Assembly (NCBI GenBank): GCA_945221685.1
Contig: CALYNN010000052.1
Location: 1-9,347, forward strand
Length of the DNA: 9,347 bases
Source of the DNA: an uncultured Clostridia bacterium
Lineage (GTDB): Bacteria; Bacillota; Clostridia; Oscillospirales; Acutalibacteraceae
Reading direction: 5' to 3'
A program made the translations under genes and the position numbers. Below are positions 6,724-9,347 of the stretch, piece by piece. Within the stretch, counting starts at the first letter, position 1. Each line of letters opens with the position of its first letter. A model generated the notes under the pieces. That model had not been told where the DNA came from, did no database searches, and saw only the letters and a list, made by a program, of their open reading frames with translations.

Positions 6724-6798
6724 ACATAGCAAAGCAATTCCATACGCTCTGCGCATAGAATCATAGGCTCTGTTAAGTTCATAGCTCTGTATAAGCAT
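6709..6798 (-). CDS. 29-residue leader peptide of the GNAT-NUDIX operon
   Basis: A 29-codon ORF starts at the ATG 6798-6796 and ends at TAG 6711-6709. AAAGGG (6813-6808) lies nine bases upstream. It begins about 25 bases after the predicted transcription start and ends 19 bases before the terminator stem. The peptide begins MLIQSYELNRAY, has the dibasic MRRAYGIALLC stretch at 15-25 and ends SLSV. Position, ribosome binding site and overlap with RNA structure are those of a regulatory leader peptide. By analogy with erm, cat and msr leaders, ribosome stalling during its translation, for example by an antibiotic, would favour read-through. There is no run of one amino acid's codons as in amino-acid biosynthetic leaders. 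I do not recognise the exact peptide. Confidence 0.7.
   Translation of the reverse strand: MLIQSYELNRAYDSMRRAYGIALLCSLSV
6738..6760 (-). promoter_or_regulatory. Hairpin inside the leader ORF
   Basis: On the minus strand TTCTATGCGC (6760-6751) pairs with GCGTATGGAA (6747-6738) around an AGA loop: ten pairs including two G-U. It covers leader codons 13-21 and would act as a pause or protector stem in an attenuation switch. Confidence 0.55.
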
Positions 6799-6827
6799 AG
6801 CAAAATTCCCTTTCGTTAATTTTGTTC

Positions 6828-6856
6828 ATACTAACACAAATATATAATTTTGTCAA
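6828..6856 (-). promoter_or_regulatory. Promoter of the leader-GNAT-NUDIX operon
   Basis: On the minus strand -35 TTGACA (6856-6851) and -10 TAGTAT (6833-6828) are separated by 17 bases. Transcription should start near 6821, giving a leader of about 190 bases before the GNAT start codon. The -35 is close to the ribosome binding site of the divergent small ORF at 6871. Confidence 0.8.
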
Positions 6857-6870
6857 ATGAGGTATAAAAT

Positions 6871-6993
6871 ATGTTTGGTCTTGACGAAAGTATTTCAGAA
6901 AAAATCATCAGCTTTATTAACAATGCTGATTTATCGGAAATTTTAGATATGGACACGGAAAAAGGAGAACACATCATTATTTCGTTAATATAA
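6871..6993 (+). CDS. 40-residue small protein of unknown function
   Basis: An ATG with GAGGT seven bases upstream opens a 40-codon frame ending in TAA at 6991-6993. The peptide is acidic and amphipathic: it begins MFGLDESISEKIISFINNAD and ends in a hydrophobic IIISLI. A TATAAT at 6843-6848 with TTGTTC 15 bases before it could be its promoter, which would interleave with the divergent operon promoter. A strong terminator follows at 7029-7070. I recognise no family; it could be a real small protein or the 5' end of a truncated gene. Confidence 0.4.
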   Translation: MFGLDESISEKIISFINNADLSEILDMDTEKGEHIIISLI

Positions 6994-7028
6994 TGATTTA
7001 TTCTTAAACTGATTATGTTAAAGTACAT

Positions 7029-7070
7029 AAAAAAATGCCGCTATCTCTAATGAGACGGCGGCATTTTTTT
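7029..7070. terminator. Bidirectional terminator
   Basis: TGCCGC (7036-7041) pairs with GCGGCA (7058-7063). After a 2x2 internal loop TCTC (7044-7047) pairs with GAGA (7052-7055). Seven As precede and seven Ts follow, so it serves the small ORF on the + strand and the lysis cassette, whose stop is four bases away, on the minus strand. Confidence 0.88.
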
Positions 7071-7073
7071 ACA

Positions 7074-7718
7074 TTAATCCTTTTTTACGGTTGATTTTTT
7101 GACAAAGCCAACCTTATAGCCGGAGCTTGTTTTATATGCGATTATGGGATTTCCCTCGCCTGTACCGAGAGCTTTAACCCTTTCGCCTTTGGAAACAGAG
7201 CCGACAGACAGGGTTAGGTCGCTGTCGGCATAAACAATTTGTGCCGAAAGCATTGCGGCATTTCCGTATTTTGCCACTGACGCTTCCTCCTTTACAAGAT
7301 TACTTTGATTTTTCGGTCTTAGTACACCGTTTATATAATCCTTTGCATATGGCTTTTCCCTTAAGGTCATAGCCTCACCGTTGCCGTAAGCATTTTGGTC
7401 GTAATACTTTATTTTGCCGTTTTTGTTTTTCTCCGCAACAATGAAAATATGACCGAAAGTGCCCATTGTTCTTATTCCTATATCCCCTGCCTTCAGCTCG
7501 CCGTCCTCATATTTGGGAGTAACGGCAGTAAAATATTCCTTCAGCCATTCACTGTTTCTGTTTTCCCACCAGGTTTTTGCATTACCGAAATATTCAACCT
7601 TAAGCTCAAGAACCTTTTCTATATAAGCGTCAATAAGGTCAACGCACTGAACGCCGTACACCCCGTCCCAATCTGTCCTTTTGCCCAGGTAGACTTTAAC
7701 AAATTCATTCAGCTTCAT
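7074..7718 (-). CDS. CHAP-domain endolysin with C-terminal SH3-like domain
   Basis: This 214-residue protein has an N-terminal CHAP cysteine peptidase/amidase: Cys25 in YGVQCVDLID, His90 in MGTFGHIFIVAE, and a polar third position around D107-N109 (YYDQNAYGNG). Residues about 155-212 form a small beta-rich SH3-like segment (GSVSKGERVKALG, SGYKVGFVKKS) that probably binds the wall. There is no signal peptide, as expected for an endolysin released through a holin. It cuts peptidoglycan cross-links or the amide bond. The start overlaps the holin 3' end by 14 bases, and the upstream AAGGA is rather distant, so translation is probably coupled to the holin. A bidirectional terminator follows directly. 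Confidence 0.9.
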   Translation of the reverse strand: MKLNEFVKVYLGKRTDWDGVYGVQCVDLIDAYIEKVLELKVEYFGNAKTWWENRNSEWLKEYFTAVTPKYEDGELKAGDIGIRTMGTFGHIFIVAEKNKNGKIKYYDQNAYGNGEAMTLREKPYAKDYINGVLRPKNQSNLVKEEASVAKYGNAAMLSAQIVYADSDLTLSVGSVSKGERVKALGTGEGNPIIAYKTSSGYKVGFVKKSTVKKD

Positions 7719-7950
7719 TATTTTTTAGTTCCTTAAGATATTCGTCTGCTGCCCTTGCCTTTTCCGTAAAGGAATTATTATACCACCAGCTTGAAATCGT
7801 ACCTACCAAAAGGAATATCACCGAAACTGCTTCTGCGACAAGCTCATTTTCAATAGGAATTGCCTTTATGCCGAACATTTGGAGCACCGCATTAACAAGT
7901 GAAATAAAAAGTATAACAGTTCTTATGATAGTATTTTTATTTATTTTCAT
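7705..7950 (-). CDS. SPP1-type phage holin
   Basis: This 81-residue protein has two transmembrane helices (about 8-26 and 38-56) and a charged C-terminal tail. The NKNTIIRTVILF start and SSWWYNNSFTEKARAADEYL (53-72) are characteristic of the SPP1 holin family, which forms the membrane lesion that lets the endolysin reach the wall. The ATG has GGGAG eight bases upstream. It overlaps the gene before it by 14 bases and the endolysin by 14 bases, giving one compact lysis operon. Confidence 0.88.
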   Translation of the reverse strand: MKINKNTIIRTVILFISLVNAVLQMFGIKAIPIENELVAEAVSVIFLLVGTISSWWYNNSFTEKARAADEYLKELKNNEAE

Positions 7951-8170
7951 CGTAAAACTCCCTTTCTATATCTTCTACTCTGTGGTTTAACACCTTGATT
8001 TTTTCTTCAATAACAGGCATACGCTCTGCAAAGGAATTATGCCTGTCAACCTTTTGCTCAAGCTTTTCAAGGCGGTAGGTGGTCAGCTTAGAGCTTGTTA
8101 TTATTCCGCCGAAGGAGCCTAAAACCGTACCTGCCATTGAAACGAGGGCAACAATTATTTCGTTACTCAT
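7937..8170 (-). CDS. Phage lysis-module small protein: N-terminal TM plus coiled coil
   Basis: This 77-residue protein has a TM segment at about 4-26 and a long charged heptad helix at 33-70 (YRLEKLEQKVDRHN, then a second block to RVEDIER). Small proteins like this often precede holins in phage lysis modules of Firmicutes; they resemble XhlA or BhlA-type holin partners in composition, though the TM is here at the N terminus. It is likely a holin accessory or antiholin; the role is inferred. A TTG at 8188 is in frame, but the ATG at 8170 is preceded by AAAGGAG at ideal distance, so I use the ATG. It is the first gene of the cassette, downstream of the candidate operator at 8212-8232. Confidence 0.75.
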   Translation of the reverse strand: MSNEIIVALVSMAGTVLGSFGGIITSSKLTTYRLEKLEQKVDRHNSFAERMPVIEEKIKVLNHRVEDIEREFYDENK

Positions 8171-8182
8171 ATTTATCTCCTT

Positions 8183-8211
8183 TCTCAATTTTGAGAGCTG
8201 AGACTCCTCTC
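8183..8211 (-). promoter_or_regulatory. Alternative hairpins in the leader of the lysis cassette
   Basis: TCTCAA (8183-8188) can pair with TTGAGA (8191-8196), next to the Shine-Dalgarno. Alternatively GAGAG (8193-8197) can pair with CTCTC (8207-8211). The two use the same bases and cannot coexist, so the 5' leader could modulate translation. The stems are short. Confidence 0.3.
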
Positions 8212-8232
8212 GTCTAATATATTATATTCGAC
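8212..8232 (-). promoter_or_regulatory. 21-bp inverted repeat over the lysis-cassette promoter (candidate operator)
   Basis: GTCTAATATA (8212-8221) and TATATTCGAC (8223-8232) form an inverted repeat that is perfect except at one symmetric position. A minus-strand -10 TATAAT (8226-8221) lies inside it; the best -35 is weak (TGCTTG, 17 bases upstream). A repressor bound here would block the cassette. It does not look like the Firmicutes LexA box. Confidence 0.5.
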
Positions 8233-8311
8233 AAAAATTAATGCAAGCACAGGTACAAAAATAATGCCTTACCGTATAGCCTATACAGTGCATAATGCGC
8301 ATACAATTATA

Positions 8312-8399
8312 TATGTATATTTATTCATTATTTATTGTATATTTATAATATTTTTGCATTTTGTATTGACATAATATAATAGGTGTGTATAATAATTAA
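8312..8399 (+). promoter_or_regulatory. Candidate ArgR/AhrC boxes upstream of argC
   Basis: TGTATATTTATTCA (8314-8327) matches the arginine-repressor core TGAATwwwwATTCA with one change. TGTATATTTAT recurs exactly at 8336-8346, 22 bases on, and TGTATAATAATTAA (8386-8399) gives a third, weaker copy over the -10. Several boxes near the promoter are usual for arginine repressors. The region is very AT-rich, so chance matches are possible. Confidence 0.45.
8366..8393 (+). promoter_or_regulatory. Promoter of argC
   Basis: TTGACA (8366-8371), a 16-base spacer and TATAAT (8388-8393) lie 39 bases before the argC start codon. This is a strong sigma-A-type site. Confidence 0.85.
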
Positions 8400-8432
8400 G
8401 ATATTAGCAGAAAACGGAGAAATTGTATAAAA

Positions 8433-9347
8433 ATGAAAAAAATCTTTATTGACGGCAAGGACGGTACTACCGGACTTAAGATATACGAAAGGTTTGAGGG
8501 CAGAAGCGACATTGAGCTGCTGCTTATTGACGAAGACAAAAGAAAGGACCCGAAGGAACGGGCAAGGCTGATTAACGAAAGCGACATTACCTTTCTTTGC
8601 CTGCCTGACGCGGCATCAATAGAAGCTGTATCACTTGTTGAAAACGACAGAGTAAAGATTATAGACACCTCAACGGCGCACAGAACTCTTTGTAATTGGG
8701 CATACGGCTTTGCGGAATTAAGCGAAAGCCACCGAAAAAGGATTGAGTCATCAAACAGAATTGCCGTTCCCGGCTGTTATGCCAGCGGCTTTAACTCAAT
8801 AGTATATCCTCTTATTGCAAGCGGCTTTATCGACAAGGAATATGATATTACCTGCTTTGCATTAAGCGGCTACACAGGCGCAGGCAAAAAAGGAATTGCA
8901 CAATATGAGGACGAAAACAGAAGCACAGAGCTTGACGCTCCGAGACTTTACGCTCTCACCCAACAGCACAAGCACCTTAAGGAAATGAAAGCAATCAGCG
9001 GACTTTCGAGAGAGCCGATTTTCTCTCCGGTAATATGTGATTACCCAAGAGGAATGGTAGTTGAAATTCCCCTTTACACCCACAGAATGAATAAAAAATG
9101 CACGGTCAAAGATATTTACGAAATGTTTGCGGCTCACTATGAGGGCACGGATATTGTTAAGGTAAGAGAGCCGGGCTACACGCAGACGATGATAAGCGCC
9201 AACGCCTTTGACGGCAGAGACGATATGGAAATAGAAATAAACGGTAATGACGAAAGAATTCTCATCACCTCGAGATTTGACAATCTCGGAAAGGGCGCTT
9301 CGGGGGCGGCGGTTCAGTGTATGAACATAGCCCTTGGAATTGACGAA
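8433..9347 (+). CDS. argC: N-acetyl-gamma-glutamyl-phosphate reductase, type 2 (partial at window end)
   Basis: The frame is open for 305 codons from the ATG at 8433 to the last base of the window, with no stop seen. ArgC reduces N-acetylglutamyl-5-phosphate with NADPH to the semialdehyde in arginine synthesis. The N terminus KIFIDGKDGTTGLKI (3-17) is the nucleotide-binding start, with DGKDGTTG instead of the GATGYTG of long forms. Cys115 in VPGCYASGF is the catalytic cysteine, GYTGAGKKG lies at 147-154, His179/His181 in QQHKHLKEM supply the likely base, and the C-terminal block is NLGKGASGAAVQCMN. The length fits the short type 2 enzyme of about 310 residues, so only a few codons should be missing. 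GGAG at 8416-8419 is rather far (13 bases) from the ATG. It is probably first in an arg operon continuing to the right, under the candidate ArgR boxes. Confidence 0.92.
   Translation, partial: MKKIFIDGKDGTTGLKIYERFEGRSDIELLLIDEDKRKDPKERARLINESDITFLCLPDAASIEAVSLVENDRVKIIDTSTAHRTLCNWAYGFAELSESHRKRIESSNRIAVPGCYASGFNSIVYPLIASGFIDKEYDITCFALSGYTGAGKKGIAQYEDENRSTELDAPRLYALTQQHKHLKEMKAISGLSREPIFSPVICDYPRGMVVEIPLYTHRMNKKCTVKDIYEMFAAHYEGTDIVKVREPGYTQTMISANAFDGRDDMEIEINGNDERILITSRFDNLGKGASGAAVQCMNIALGIDE

Noticed and set aside
6652..6798. Metabolite riboswitch or T-box in the GNAT leader
   Set aside because: No T-box sequence and no recognisable riboswitch core were found. The translated ORF overlapping the antiterminator explains the structure better.
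7395..7736. 113-codon + strand ORF antisense to the endolysin
   Set aside because: It is a shadow of the CHAP endolysin, whose catalytic Cys and His are intact.
8396..9137. Two minus-strand ORFs inside argC
   Set aside because: argC is continuous with a clear promoter and catalytic Cys115; the Ser-rich and other antisense frames are shadows.

Overview
The window looks like chromosomal DNA of a low-to-moderate GC, Gram-positive anaerobe, probably a gut member of the Clostridia. The signs are strong AGGAGG-type ribosome binding sites, consensus TTGACA/TATAAT promoters, tRNAs with encoded CCA, intrinsic terminators with long U-tracts, a SPP1-type holin and a short-form (type 2) argC. The species cannot be named from sequence alone.

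Layout, left to right. (a) 1-2039: an AT-rich polytopic membrane protein on the + strand (164-1696), resembling GT-C-fold glycosyltransferase-like DUF6056 proteins. A 343-base gap follows, holding two strong terminators and a short minus-strand open frame that may be a gene remnant. (b) 2040-4674: a small DUF6512-like membrane protein (+) meets a PHP-family histidinol-phosphatase-like gene (-) tail to tail with a 17-base overlap. Behind it lies a membrane-embedded M28 metallopeptidase (-) with its own near-consensus promoter. (c) 4750-5004: a tRNA-Asp(GTC)/tRNA-Thr(GGT) operon with a consensus promoter, an inter-tRNA hairpin and a terminator.

(d) 5143-6856 (-): the most interesting part. A consensus promoter is followed by a 29-codon leader peptide with its own ribosome binding site, a candidate antiterminator overlapping the last leader codons, and a 13-bp intrinsic terminator directly before a good Shine-Dalgarno. 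Then come a fused double-GNAT acetyltransferase and a NUDIX hydrolase. This is the layout of ribosome-mediated transcription attenuation, as known for several antibiotic-resistance genes, here placed ahead of a two-gene modification/hydrolysis operon of unknown substrate.

(e) 6871-6993 (+): a 40-codon ORF of unknown function, divergent from the attenuated operon. (f) 7074-8232 (-): an apparently complete phage-type lysis cassette of three overlapping genes (TM/coiled-coil protein, SPP1-type holin, CHAP endolysin). No other phage genes are seen nearby. Its probable promoter is covered by a 21-bp inverted repeat that looks like an operator. (g) 8312-9347 (+): candidate arginine-repressor boxes, a promoter and argC, which is open to the end of the window.

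Regions b, c and g read as housekeeping DNA. Regions a, d and f look like accessory cargo between them. The GNAT-NUDIX unit sits directly downstream of a tRNA operon, a common insertion site.
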